NCBI GenBank assembly: GCA_964569845.1
Contig: CAZMUQ010000014.1
Coordinates: 1 to 26,686, forward strand
DNA: 26,686 nucleotides
Direction of reading: 5' to 3'
Source of the DNA: CAZMUQ01 sp964569845
GTDB lineage: Archaea; Thermoproteota; Bathyarchaeia; Hecatellales; Hecatellaceae
A program made the translations under genes and the position numbers. A model generated the notes under the pieces. It searched no databases and was not told the DNA's origin. It saw only the letters and a list, made by a program, of their open reading frames with translations. This document shows positions 15,455 to 23,106 of the stretch, piece by piece (the stretch's first letter is position 1; each line of letters begins with the position of its first letter).

Positions 15455-16723
15455 ATGAGTAGAATATTGGAGAAAAACAGCGAGAAAAAAGATTTTACTT
15501 CAGAAGTTGAGGTTGAAGGCCACCTTATAGATTCTATGATTCTTACAAGAATCTGGGATAAAATTATGGAGCTTGGTGGAGATTTTGAGGTTTTAGAGTT
15601 TAGGGTTGGAAGAAGAAAAACAGATTATAGCTATGCTAAAATGATTGTTAAAGCTCAAAGTGAGGAGCATCTTAACACAATTTTAGAGGAGATTTATAGG
15701 CTTGGAGCAGTACCGTGTAAAATTCCCGAGGTTGAGTATTTACCATCACCCGAAGATAAAATTTTACCAGATAACTTTTATTCAACAACAAATTATCCAA
15801 CCTATATTTACCTTAAGGGTAGATGGATTGAAGTTGAAAATATAATGATGGATAAAGTTATAGTTGTTGAACCTGAGAAATATAGAGCTTACTGTAAAGC
15901 TATTGGTGAAGTTAAAAAGGGAGATATGATTGTTGTTGGTGAAAAAGGTATAAAAGTTAAACCTCCAGAACGTCCAAGAGAAAGTATAGGTATCTTCAAA
16001 TTTATGAGTAGTGAAGTTTCATCAGAAAAACCTTCAAAATCTTTAGTAAGACAAATAGCTCAAGATATTTACAATATTAAGAAAAGCGGCGGAAAAATAG
16101 TTGTTGTAGCTGGACCAGCAATAGTACATACAGGTGCAGCTGACTCCTTAGCTGAGATGATTAGGATGGGTTTTGTTGATGCATTACTCTCCGGAAATGC
16201 TTTAGCAGTTCATGATGTTGAAGCAGCTCTTTATGGAACATCATTAGGGGTTTCTTTAAAAGATGGGGTAACCCTACTTAAAGGACATAGAAATCATCTT
16301 GCAGCAATAAATGAAATTTATAAAGCAGGTTCCTTAAAAAAAGCTGTAGAGAAGGGTATCCTAAAATCTGGGATAGTTTATGAGTGTATTGTAAGAAATG
16401 TCCCTCTAGTTTTAGCAGGCTCAATTAGGGATGATGGTCCATTACCAGAAGTTATTACTGATAGTATGGAGGCACAAAAAAAGTATAGGGAAGCTCTTAA
16501 AGGTGTAAGTATGGTTTTAATGTTTGCAACAACCCTTCATTCTATAGCTGTTGGAAATATGCTTCCATCAACCGTTAGAATGGTTTGTGTTGACATAAAT
16601 CCCTCAACAGTAATAAAGCTTCTTGATAGAGGTTCAATGCAAGCTGTAGGGATAGTTTCAGATGTAGGAGTATTCCTGCCGATTTTAGTTGAAGAACTTA
16701 GAAAAATAAGTGTTGAAAGTTAA
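15455..16723 (+). CDS. TIGR00300-family enzyme (archaeal ornithine cyclodeaminase-like)
   Basis: 422 residues, full length for the archaeal TIGR00300 / 'LOR/SDH bifunctional enzyme conserved region' family. It has an N-terminal ACT-like segment (about 15-100; VEVEGHLIDSMILTRIWDKI and FRVGRRKTDYSYAKMIV) and a C-terminal Rossmann-like domain with GKIVVVAGPAIVHTGAADSL and VDALLSGNALAVHDVEAALYG, plus GSIRDDGPLPEVITDS. Members have been reported as archaeal ornithine cyclodeaminases or ArgZ-type C-terminal domains, converting ornithine to proline and ammonia with NAD. I recognise the family but cannot confirm the reaction. ATG start at 15455 about 25 bp after an AT-rich TTTAATAAG, so possibly leaderless. 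Its stop lies only 8 bp from that of convergent aspS. Confidence 0.85.
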   Translation: MSRILEKNSEKKDFTSEVEVEGHLIDSMILTRIWDKIMELGGDFEVLEFRVGRRKTDYSYAKMIVKAQSEEHLNTILEEIYRLGAVPCKIPEVEYLPSPEDKILPDNFYSTTNYPTYIYLKGRWIEVENIMMDKVIVVEPEKYRAYCKAIGEVKKGDMIVVGEKGIKVKPPERPRESIGIFKFMSSEVSSEKPSKSLVRQIAQDIYNIKKSGGKIVVVAGPAIVHTGAADSLAEMIRMGFVDALLSGNALAVHDVEAALYGTSLGVSLKDGVTLLKGHRNHLAAINEIYKAGSLKKAVEKGILKSGIVYECIVRNVPLVLAGSIRDDGPLPEVITDSMEAQKKYREALKGVSMVLMFATTLHSIAVGNMLPSTVRMVCVDINPSTVIKLLDRGSMQAVGIVSDVGVFLPILVEELRKISVES

Positions 16724-16731
16724 AAATTCTT

Positions 16732-18048
16732 TTATGGTTCAAGCCTATCCCTATCCCTTGGGAAAAGAATACATTCTCTAATGTTCTCTCTTCCAGTAAT
16801 TACCATTACAAGCCTACTTAAACCTATAGCCCACCCAGCATGAGGAGGCATACCCCAATCAAAAACCTTTAAATGATGTTTAAAACTTTCAGGGTTTAAA
16901 CCCTGCTCATCCAGCCTTTTAGAAAGTAAATCTTTTTCATGTATTCTTGTACCTCCTGATGCAAGCTCAACCCACTCATATATAAGGTCAAATGCTTCAC
17001 ACAATCTTGGATTATCATCCTTAGGTTTAATATAGAATGGTTTTGAATGTGTAGGCCAGTCAATTATAAAGTAAAACTGTTTCTTAAAAGTTTCACCTAA
17101 AATTCTAAGAGCTGGAGTTGGAATATCCTCACCCCACTCAATATGAAAATCCTTCTCACCTAGAATTTTCAGAATATCATCGTAAGTAAAACGCTTAAAT
17201 GGGGTTGCTGGAATCTTTATCTCCTGGTTAAGTATTTTTAGCTCATCCTCACAATTCTCCTTAACATACTTAAGAACATAAACTATAAGATTTTCCAGCA
17301 AATTTATAACATCATGATAATCTACAAAAGCCTCCTCAATATCAACGGAAATAAACTCTGATGTATGACGGGTAGTTCTTGATTCTTCAGCTCTAAAAAA
17401 TGGAGCTATCTCGTAAACTTTCTCAAAAACCGATGTTAATTGTTCCTTATAAAGCTGGGGGCTTTGAGCAAGAAAAGCTTCCTTATCAAAATAAAGAACA
17501 GGGAAAAGAGCTGCACCACCTTCAGTTGCGGTTGAAATTATTTTTGGTGTTTGAACTTCTAAGAAACCTTCATTTTCAAGAAAACTTCTAATAGCATGTA
17601 AAACAGCATGGTTTATATGGAAAATAGCTTTACTTTCAGGTCTTCTAAGGTCAAGTATTCTAGCATCAAGTCTCACATCAAGTTCAGCTGGGATTCTACC
17701 AGTAGGATCTAATGCTAACGGATGTTGAGCATAATTTAAAATTTTAATTTCTTTAGGTATTATTTCAACTCCCCTTTGAGCTTTATCACTTTTTTTAACT
17801 ATCCCTTTAACCCCAATTACATATTGCTTCTTAAGTTCTGAAATTTTTTTAATAACATCTTCACTAACAGCTTGAGTAGGAATTGTTATTTGAACTTCTC
17901 CTTTTGAGTCATTTAAAAGAATAAACTTTATTTTTCCAAGGTCCCTTATAGTGTAAACCCAACCTAAAACAGTTACCTCTTTTCCATCCAGTTTTGGAGT
18001 TATCTCCTTTGAGTAGTGACTTCTACGCCAACTTCCAAGCTTGTCCAT
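16732..18048 (-). CDS. aspS: Aspartyl-tRNA synthetase, archaeal type
   Basis: 438 residues from the ATG chosen at 18048 (MDKLGSWRRSHYSKEI); the frame is open 20 codons further upstream but archaeal AspRS begins near the RxHYSxEI segment. An N-terminal OB-fold anticodon domain (GKEVTVLGWVYTIRDLGKIKFI) precedes the class II core: motif 2 FFRAEESRTTRHTSEFISVDIE, and motif 3 GWAIGLSRLVMVITGRENIRE, with the terminal CILFPRDRDRLEP. It charges tRNA-Asp; whether it also mischarges tRNA-Asn cannot be decided here. It is divergent from the thymidylate synthase gene. Confidence 0.95.
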   Translation of the reverse strand: MDKLGSWRRSHYSKEITPKLDGKEVTVLGWVYTIRDLGKIKFILLNDSKGEVQITIPTQAVSEDVIKKISELKKQYVIGVKGIVKKSDKAQRGVEIIPKEIKILNYAQHPLALDPTGRIPAELDVRLDARILDLRRPESKAIFHINHAVLHAIRSFLENEGFLEVQTPKIISTATEGGAALFPVLYFDKEAFLAQSPQLYKEQLTSVFEKVYEIAPFFRAEESRTTRHTSEFISVDIEEAFVDYHDVINLLENLIVYVLKYVKENCEDELKILNQEIKIPATPFKRFTYDDILKILGEKDFHIEWGEDIPTPALRILGETFKKQFYFIIDWPTHSKPFYIKPKDDNPRLCEAFDLIYEWVELASGGTRIHEKDLLSKRLDEQGLNPESFKHHLKVFDWGMPPHAGWAIGLSRLVMVITGRENIRECILFPRDRDRLEP

Positions 18049-18210
18049 AATTCTTTTCCCTAATACCATCAGCTTAAAATAAGTTACTAAACAGTTAAGG
18101 TTAATCAATGTTAAAAATTTTCCGTTAACATTTATCCAAGAAAATTTAAAAATAATAGTTTAAAGGTGTTGCTTAATAACAAATAGTTTTAGGAAAAATA
18201 TGAAATAATG

Positions 18211-18218
18211 TAGATTTA
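18211..18218 (+). promoter_or_regulatory. Possible TATA box of thymidylate synthase gene
   Basis: GATTTATA followed by GTTAAGC, about 95 bp before the ATG at 18312. It would give a leader of about 70 bases containing the two palindromes listed next. Confidence 0.3.
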
Positions 18219-18238
18219 TAGTTAAGCTTTAATGAGTA

Positions 18239-18289
18239 ATTAGGTTGGTAATCCTAATAACTTAGTATGTAAGTTTTCTCTTAAGAGAA
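18239..18289 (+). promoter_or_regulatory. Two palindromes in the leader of the thymidylate synthase gene
   Basis: ATTAGG (18239-18244) pairs with CCTAAT (18253-18258) across an 8-base loop, and TTCTCTTAAGAGAA (18276-18289) is a perfect 14-bp palindrome ending 22 bp before the start codon. They could be an operator or RNA hairpins. No known riboswitch is recognised. Confidence 0.35.
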
Positions 18290-18311
18290 GTTTGTTAAGC
18301 CGGGGTAAAGT

Positions 18312-19022
18312 ATGCAAGTTTATCATGTTGTTGCTTTTGATATTCCTGAAAGCTGGTATAAATGTTTAAAATTGTGCCTTGAAAAAGGGTACGAGTATGT
18401 TATCAGTAGAGGGTCAAGAAAGGGTTGTAGAAGAAAGGAATTAGATTTTATTGTTGTGCAGATTAAAAACCCAAAATTTAGGCCTTTAGTTCCAGAAGTA
18501 CCTGAAGGTGTACCTCCACCAACCTCCCAACAATTTGTAAATGAATATATTATCTATCTTACAACAGGATATAAAGCAGGGGAAGAATACACTTATGGAG
18601 AAAGATTAGCAGAATTTCCCTACATAAAAGGTTTTATGCTAGAAGCTAAAAGAAAAGTAAACCAAATTCAAGAAGTTATTAAGATGTATAAAGAGGAGGG
18701 TTTTGAAACAAATCAAGCATGCATGGAAGTAGCAATGCCAAGTGATATAACCTTAACAGATCCCCCATGTATGAGACTTGTGGATACAAGAATACGCTAC
18801 GGTAAGCTACATTTTATAGTATATTTTAGGTCATGGGATCTTTGGGGAGGTTATCCTACAAACTTAGCTGCACTTCAACTTTTAAAGGAGTGGATGGCTG
18901 AGGAAATAGGTGTTGAAGATGGGGAAATTATAGCTTTAAGTAAAGGTCTCCACATTTATGATAGTGAATGGGATCTGGCAGAAAAGGTTGTTTCACCAAA
19001 AGCTAGAGCTAAAAAATATTAG
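18312..19022 (+). CDS. thyA: Thymidylate synthase, methanogen-type ThyA
   Basis: 236 residues, shorter than bacterial ThyA (264), as in the methanogen-type family. Spacing of catalytic residues matches E. coli ThyA: Cys153 (in PPCM; PCH in E. coli, Cys146), Arg173-Ser174 and Asp176 (RSWD) 20 residues later, Asn184 (GGYPTN) 11 further, and His214/Tyr216 (HIY) 30 after that. YGER (95-98) recalls the upstream YGxxWR segment. It converts dUMP to dTMP; the one-carbon donor in these archaea may be a methanopterin or folate derivative. The PFN of bacterial enzymes is PTN here. Expressed from its own promoter, divergent from aspS. Confidence 0.85.
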   Translation: MQVYHVVAFDIPESWYKCLKLCLEKGYEYVISRGSRKGCRRKELDFIVVQIKNPKFRPLVPEVPEGVPPPTSQQFVNEYIIYLTTGYKAGEEYTYGERLAEFPYIKGFMLEAKRKVNQIQEVIKMYKEEGFETNQACMEVAMPSDITLTDPPCMRLVDTRIRYGKLHFIVYFRSWDLWGGYPTNLAALQLLKEWMAEEIGVEDGEIIALSKGLHIYDSEWDLAEKVVSPKARAKKY

Positions 19023-19048
19023 GTTACCAAGTTAAATTTGTCAAAAAG

Positions 19049-19582
19049 CTAAATTCTTCCCCTATAATCCTCAAACTCTACTCTTAAATTTATTCCCCTA
19101 ATTGCTTTCACAATATTTTTTAATGTTTGGATGCTTAATGGAAGTTTTCTTGCATCTTTTTTTGGTATTAAAACTTTTGTTTCCATTGAGCCATCTGGAA
19201 GCCAAACAGTATTTATTGTTAAAATAGAGGCTGGAGCAAAAAGATTTTCAAGAAAACGTCTTGGAGAATCTTCATTTGCAAGAACTTTAACTTTTTTCTT
19301 GCCAATTTTTTCTGAAAGTTCACGTAAAATCTTTCCACCATGGCTAAGAAGTTTTTGAACATCTTGTTTATTCACAATTATAACAAGAACATCATCAGCT
19401 TCGGTAGCTTTATGTAGGGCTACAGATTCTAAAATAGGATATTTTTCCTCAATTTTTGATAAAATTCTTGCTACTTTTAGGTCTAATTCTGAAACCTCTC
19501 CAAGTCTAACTTTTTCTTCACATTTTTGACATAAAATTCCACTTCTAAGGCAGACGCTACATATTTTTGTTAGCATTCTCAT
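19049..19582 (-). CDS. Zinc-ribbon plus NusA-like KH domain protein
   Basis: 177 residues. An N-terminal zinc finger (C8, C11, C18, C21: CSVC and CQKC) is followed by two NusA-type KH-like segments: about 68-110 (VLVIIVNKQDVQKLLSHGGKIL) and about 115-172 (PASILTINTVWLPDGSMETKVLIP with a final INLRVEF). It matches the archaeal 'transcription elongation factor NusA-like/KH' proteins of unassigned function and probably binds RNA. It is distinct from the shorter archaeal NusA (about 140 residues, no finger). ATG at 19582. A minus-strand TATA-like CTTTAAATAG (19783-19792) suggests transcription starts well upstream, leaving a leader of over 150 bases. Confidence 0.75.
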   Translation of the reverse strand: MRMLTKICSVCLRSGILCQKCEEKVRLGEVSELDLKVARILSKIEEKYPILESVALHKATEADDVLVIIVNKQDVQKLLSHGGKILRELSEKIGKKKVKVLANEDSPRRFLENLFAPASILTINTVWLPDGSMETKVLIPKKDARKLPLSIQTLKNIVKAIRGINLRVEFEDYRGRI

Positions 19583-19815
19583 ATTTCTAAAAAACTAATG
19601 GGTATTTAGAGTTTATGGTTGAGATTCTGACAACAAAGTAAAACCCATAGATAAGGGATACCAGGTAATCTTTAAGCACCAACTTGAATATTAATGCCAA
19701 TGTTTTAAGCATACAGCTTTCAAAAAACAGCGGGGAAACCTTATCTCAAATCGCTAGAAACTATGTTTAATTCCCACTCTATTTAAAGTAGATTATGAAG
19801 CTTGGTTAAAGGGAG

Positions 19816-20712
19816 TTATTGAAGAATATTCTTAAGCTTCGCTCCAATAGGGCAAGCTTTAATGCATAAACCACATACTTCACCAGTGTTGGATAAAACC
19901 ACCCAAAGATAATGTCGACATTTCTCCTTATCTATTCTCCAACCTTTAATAGGATCATACTTAGGATTTTCTAAAGCATGCACAGGGCAAATTTTGACAC
20001 ATTCTAAACATTCCTTCCACTTACAGACGTCCCCTGGAAAAAGAGGATCAGGTTTTAATGGAGCATTAGTTATAACCGTTGTAAACCTTACATAGGGACC
20101 ATAATCTGGAGTTAAGACAAGGTTGTTTAATCCAAATTTTCCAAGTCCTGCAGCAACAGCAACATGCTTATGGGATATATCACCAAAAATCTTTTTTTCG
20201 TCATAGGGTCTACTAGCAGGGAAGGGTATAGCCTTATAACCTTTACTTTCCAGTAAACAGGAAACATCATAAGCTAAACTGTTAAGCCTAAAATTTACAA
20301 NNNNNNNNNNNNNNNNNNNNNNNNNNNNNNNNNNNNNNNNNNNNNNNNNNNNNNNNNNNNNNNNNNNNNNNNNNNNNNNNNNNNNNNNNNNNNNNNNNNN
20401 CTTTCCAGTAAACAGGAAACATCATAAGCTAAACTGTTAAGCCTAAAATTTACAATATCATAAACCATTTTATATTCTCTTCTTGTTTTTGGTAAACCTT
20501 TAATGACTGAAGTATTCAACTTTAAACCAATAGATATTAAGCTTTTAACATCAGGCAGAAAATCTTCAGGTTTATGGTTACTAGGAGCATTTAATAGCCT
20601 ATCAGGTGAAGCTATACCAACAAGGTCTGCCCCCCTACTTCTTAAAAATTTTTTAACCTCCTCAGTTAAATTTGAAGTTTCACTATCTTCTAACAGTCTT
20701 TTTCACCTTCAT
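19816..20712 (-). CDS. Double [4Fe-4S] QueG-like protein, split by gap 2 (second paralogue)
   Basis: Reading through the N run while dropping it and one repeat copy gives one frame from about 20710 to the TAA at 19816 (741 bases, in frame); as deposited the gap shifts the frame. The protein then reads TEEVKKFLRSRGADLVGIA near its N-terminus, RPYDEKKIFGDISHKHVAVA, AGLGKFGLNNLVLTPDYGPY, and two ferredoxin-like cysteine sets: CKWKECLECVKICP and CRHY...CGLCIKACPIG. It parallels 8790-9572 in domain order. The start is uncertain: the ATG at 20712, overlapping the preceding stop as ATGA, is one base out of phase with the body of the gene because of an AAAAA run, and no ATG, GTG or TTG lies in phase until an internal TTG at 20519. 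Function: a redox protein with two clusters, substrate unknown. Confidence 0.8.
20246..20300 (+). repeat. 55-bp direct repeat, copy before gap 2 (assembly overlap)
   Basis: Identical to 20401-20455 over 55 bases, inside the Fe-S gene. It represents one locus written twice around a scaffold gap. Confidence 0.9.
20301..20400. other. Assembly gap of 100 N (probably spurious)
   Basis: Exactly 100 N, flanked by identical 55-mers as at gap 1. Collapsing the N run and one copy restores a continuous reading frame for the Fe-S protein, which is strong evidence that no DNA is missing. Confidence 0.92.
20401..20455 (+). repeat. 55-bp direct repeat, copy after gap 2 (assembly overlap)
   Basis: Second copy of 20246-20300; on the minus strand it encodes the NFRLNSLAYDVSCLLE part of the Fe-S protein. 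Confidence 0.9.
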
Positions 20713-21452
20713 ATTTTGATTGTTTGAAGATCCCTTGCAACAATAATTTCCCCATCAAACTCTTTTGAAGCTTGTTTAATATACTTCTCTTCATATTGAG
20801 TATTATGTGGGAGGATATGGGTAAGTATAAGAGTTTTTACATCAGCCATTTTTGCAATTTTCCCAGCTTGAGATGCTGTTGAATGGTTTGTTAAGGATGC
20901 AATTTTTTTCTGTTCATCAAGGAAAGTTGCATCATGGATAAGTATATCACATTTAGATGCAAAATTTGCTAGAGGCCTATAAAATCTTGTATCACCAGTA
21001 TAACATACACTTTTACCGTTTCTTTCAACCCTATAAGCAATATCTGTTGGTCTATGCTTTGCCTTAAAAGTTTTAACTTCATCAAATTCTTCTCCACCAA
21101 TTAACGACCTAAACCTTACGTTAAAAATTGTAAACTCCTTAGGAGTATGCATAATTTTAAGAAGTGAAATTGTAAATTTCTCAATTTTTCTGTAACCTAT
21201 AATTTCAAGGCTTTCCTTAGATTCAGCTAGTTGAATAGCCCACAAAAGCGGAATAAGGTCTCCAACATGGTCTGCATGGTAGTGAGTAATCATTATTTTT
21301 TTGATTTTAGTTAAATCAGTATCAATTTCAACCATATTTTTTAGAGAACCTGGACCACAATCAATCAGGATATCTTCATCTATAAGAATAGAGGGGCAGG
21401 CTTTACTTTTTGTTAAAGTAGTTCCACCAGAACCTATTATTGTTATCTTCAA
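20709..21452 (-). CDS. Metallo-beta-lactamase fold hydrolase, RNase Z-like
   Basis: 247 residues. The metal motif HYHADHVGD (about 57-65) is intact, with later ligands HRPTD (about 133), YTGDTR (about 150-156) and HILPHN (about 215-220). The N-terminal GSGGTTLTKSKACPSILID and the C-terminal LILTHILPH arrangement are those of the RNase Z / MBL-fold group. It is shorter than canonical RNase Z (about 300), lacks an obvious exosite arm, and HYHADH replaces the usual HxHGDH, so tRNA 3' processing is not assured. TTG start with a TATA-like TTTAAAG about 20-25 bp upstream, consistent with a leaderless transcript. The stop overlaps the ATG of the Fe-S gene as ATGA. Confidence 0.82.
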   Translation of the reverse strand: MKITIIGSGGTTLTKSKACPSILIDEDILIDCGPGSLKNMVEIDTDLTKIKKIMITHYHADHVGDLIPLLWAIQLAESKESLEIIGYRKIEKFTISLLKIMHTPKEFTIFNVRFRSLIGGEEFDEVKTFKAKHRPTDIAYRVERNGKSVCYTGDTRFYRPLANFASKCDILIHDATFLDEQKKIASLTNHSTASQAGKIAKMADVKTLILTHILPHNTQYEEKYIKQASKEFDGEIIVARDLQTIKI

Positions 21453-21534
21453 GATTATCAGCCTAAAGGTACTTTAAACCTAAAAAAATATAGAGTTTTG
21501 TATGGGTTTAGTTTTACAAGCATGTTCTACTAGC

Positions 21535-21807
21535 TTACCTTGAAATTGTTATCTCAATGGTGCTAACATGGGCTGGAAGTCCACCTTCAGGTGATGCTAA
21601 TCTTTCAGTACCTATCTTTATATCCTTTATTTTTAGGTCTTGGATAAATCTTCTACGAACAATCTCAACAACATCAACAGCCCTAGATATTGCTCTACCT
21701 CTAGCCTTAATTGTAACCTCAGGTTCCGTTTGGAAGAGAGTTAAGGTTGCTAGAACATAGTTCATTACAGGTTTTTTACCTACAAGGATACTGTTTGTTC
21801 GAGACAT
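21535..21807 (-). CDS. alba: Alba, archaeal chromatin protein
   Basis: 90 residues, full length. The signature SILVGKKPVMNYVLA (residues 6-20) includes the paired lysines that contact nucleic acid and, in Sulfolobus, are acetylation targets. IKARGRAISRAVDVVEIVRRRF (about 34-55, listed in two parts in the family pattern ARGRAISRAVD) and the C-terminal VSTIEITISR complete it. Alba dimers coat DNA and RNA. ATG start with GGGGAG nine bases upstream. It is upstream of, and in the same orientation as, the MBL gene but 82 bp away with a separate promoter likely. Confidence 0.95.
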   Translation of the reverse strand: MSRTNSILVGKKPVMNYVLATLTLFQTEPEVTIKARGRAISRAVDVVEIVRRRFIQDLKIKDIKIGTERLASPEGGLPAHVSTIEITISR

Positions 21808-21902
21808 TGCTTGCTCCCCTTGATATTCGCTGCCCTACTAGTTAACCAACATTAAAATACATTTTTAGGATAAATATGTTACGGTTTAAACCAAAAAATA
21901 TG

Positions 21903-21915
21903 CGAAACTTATTTA
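21903..21915 (+). promoter_or_regulatory. BRE/TATA of the sucCD operon
   Basis: CGAAACTTATTTA resembles a purine-rich BRE followed by a TATA box, about 55-68 bp before the TTG at 21971. GGAGGT (21960-21965) then fixes the TTG start of sucC. Confidence 0.5.
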
Positions 21916-21970
21916 GGAGAGAATAAACTGTTATATTTTTCGTTAAGATTTTGATGTAGGAGGTTAAGCA

Positions 21971-23104
21971 TTGAAACTTTTTGAGTTTGAAGCAAAAAGT
22001 ATACTTCAAAGATACGGGGTAAACATTCCAAAGGGAAGGGTAGTAGATAATTTTAAGGATGCTGAGAAAGCTGCTTTAGAAGTTGGTAAACCGGTTGTAT
22101 TAAAATCCCAGATTTTAGTTGCAGGTAGAGGTAAAGCTGGAGGAATAGTTTTTGCTAACAATCCTGCTGAAGCTGTGGAAGCTGCATCTAAACTTATTGG
22201 CAGTAAAATTAAGGATCTTAAAGTTGAAAAGCTTCTTATTGAGGAGAAGCTTGATATTGTTAAGGAGTTTTATGCTTCAGTAGCTATCGATAGAAGTAAT
22301 AGAAGCTATGTTGTTCTTGCATCAACAGAGGGAGGTGTTGATATTGAAGAGGTTGCTGAAAAATCTCCTGAAAAAATTGTTAGATACTATGTAGACCCAG
22401 TTTTTGGCTTTTCAGAGTTTCATGCCAGGAAAATCACCAGAAAACTTGGTTTAGGTGGAAATGATTTAAGAAGATTTTCTAACGTAATTTTTAATCTTTA
22501 TAGGGTTGCTGTTGATTATGATGCTGAACTTGTTGAAACAAACCCATTAGTAAAAACTTCAGATGGAAATTTTGTTGCAGCTGATGCTAGAATTATAATT
22601 GATGATAATGCCTTATTTAGGCATAAAGAATTTTCTGGAAGAGAGCTAGCAGAATATAGTGTTTTGGAAGCTGAAGCAAAAAAGCATGGATTATCCTATG
22701 TAGACCTTACAGGAAATATTGGATGTTTAGTTAATGGTGCAGGTTTAGCAATGGCAACAATGGACCTTGTTAAACTTTTAGGGGAAGAACCTGCAAACTT
22801 TTTAGATATTGGCGGTGGTGCTAGAGCTGAGGTTATTAAGGAGGGAGTAAAAATTCTTCTATCAAAATCTGATGTTAAAGTTGTATTGGTAAATGTTCTT
22901 GGAGGTATAACAAGATGTGATGAGGTTGCTAGAGGTATACTTGAAGCTTTAAAGGAAGCTAAAACTAAAAGACCTTTAGTTGTAAGGCTTATTGGTACAA
23001 GAGAAGAGGAGGGGCGAAAAATGCTTGAAGATGCAGGAATACAAGTATATAGGGATGTGGAGGAAGCTGCAAAAGAAGCTGTAAGAATTGTAAGGGGTGG
23101 TTAA
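21971..23104 (+). CDS. sucC: Succinyl-CoA synthetase (ADP-forming) beta subunit
   Basis: 377 residues. It begins KLFEFEAKSILQRYGVNIP, the usual SucC start, and has an ATP-grasp nucleotide-binding domain (about 1-235; KSQILVAGRGKAGGI, VETNPLV metal-site region) and a C-terminal CoA-ligase domain (about 236-377; LTGNIGCLVNGAGLAMATMD, FLDIGGGARAE, VLVNVLGGITRCDEVA). With SucD it interconverts succinyl-CoA and succinate with ADP phosphorylation in the TCA cycle. The TTG start is supported by GGAGGT six bases upstream. The sucD start follows the stop by two bases. Confidence 0.95.
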   Translation: MKLFEFEAKSILQRYGVNIPKGRVVDNFKDAEKAALEVGKPVVLKSQILVAGRGKAGGIVFANNPAEAVEAASKLIGSKIKDLKVEKLLIEEKLDIVKEFYASVAIDRSNRSYVVLASTEGGVDIEEVAEKSPEKIVRYYVDPVFGFSEFHARKITRKLGLGGNDLRRFSNVIFNLYRVAVDYDAELVETNPLVKTSDGNFVAADARIIIDDNALFRHKEFSGRELAEYSVLEAEAKKHGLSYVDLTGNIGCLVNGAGLAMATMDLVKLLGEEPANFLDIGGGARAEVIKEGVKILLSKSDVKVVLVNVLGGITRCDEVARGILEALKEAKTKRPLVVRLIGTREEEGRKMLEDAGIQVYRDVEEAAKEAVRIVRGG

Positions 23105-23106
23105 GA

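Noticed and set aside
19740..19800. TTTAATTCCCACT resembling archaeal CRISPR repeat fragments
   Set aside because: It occurs once, with no repeated unit nearby, and no cas genes are in the window.
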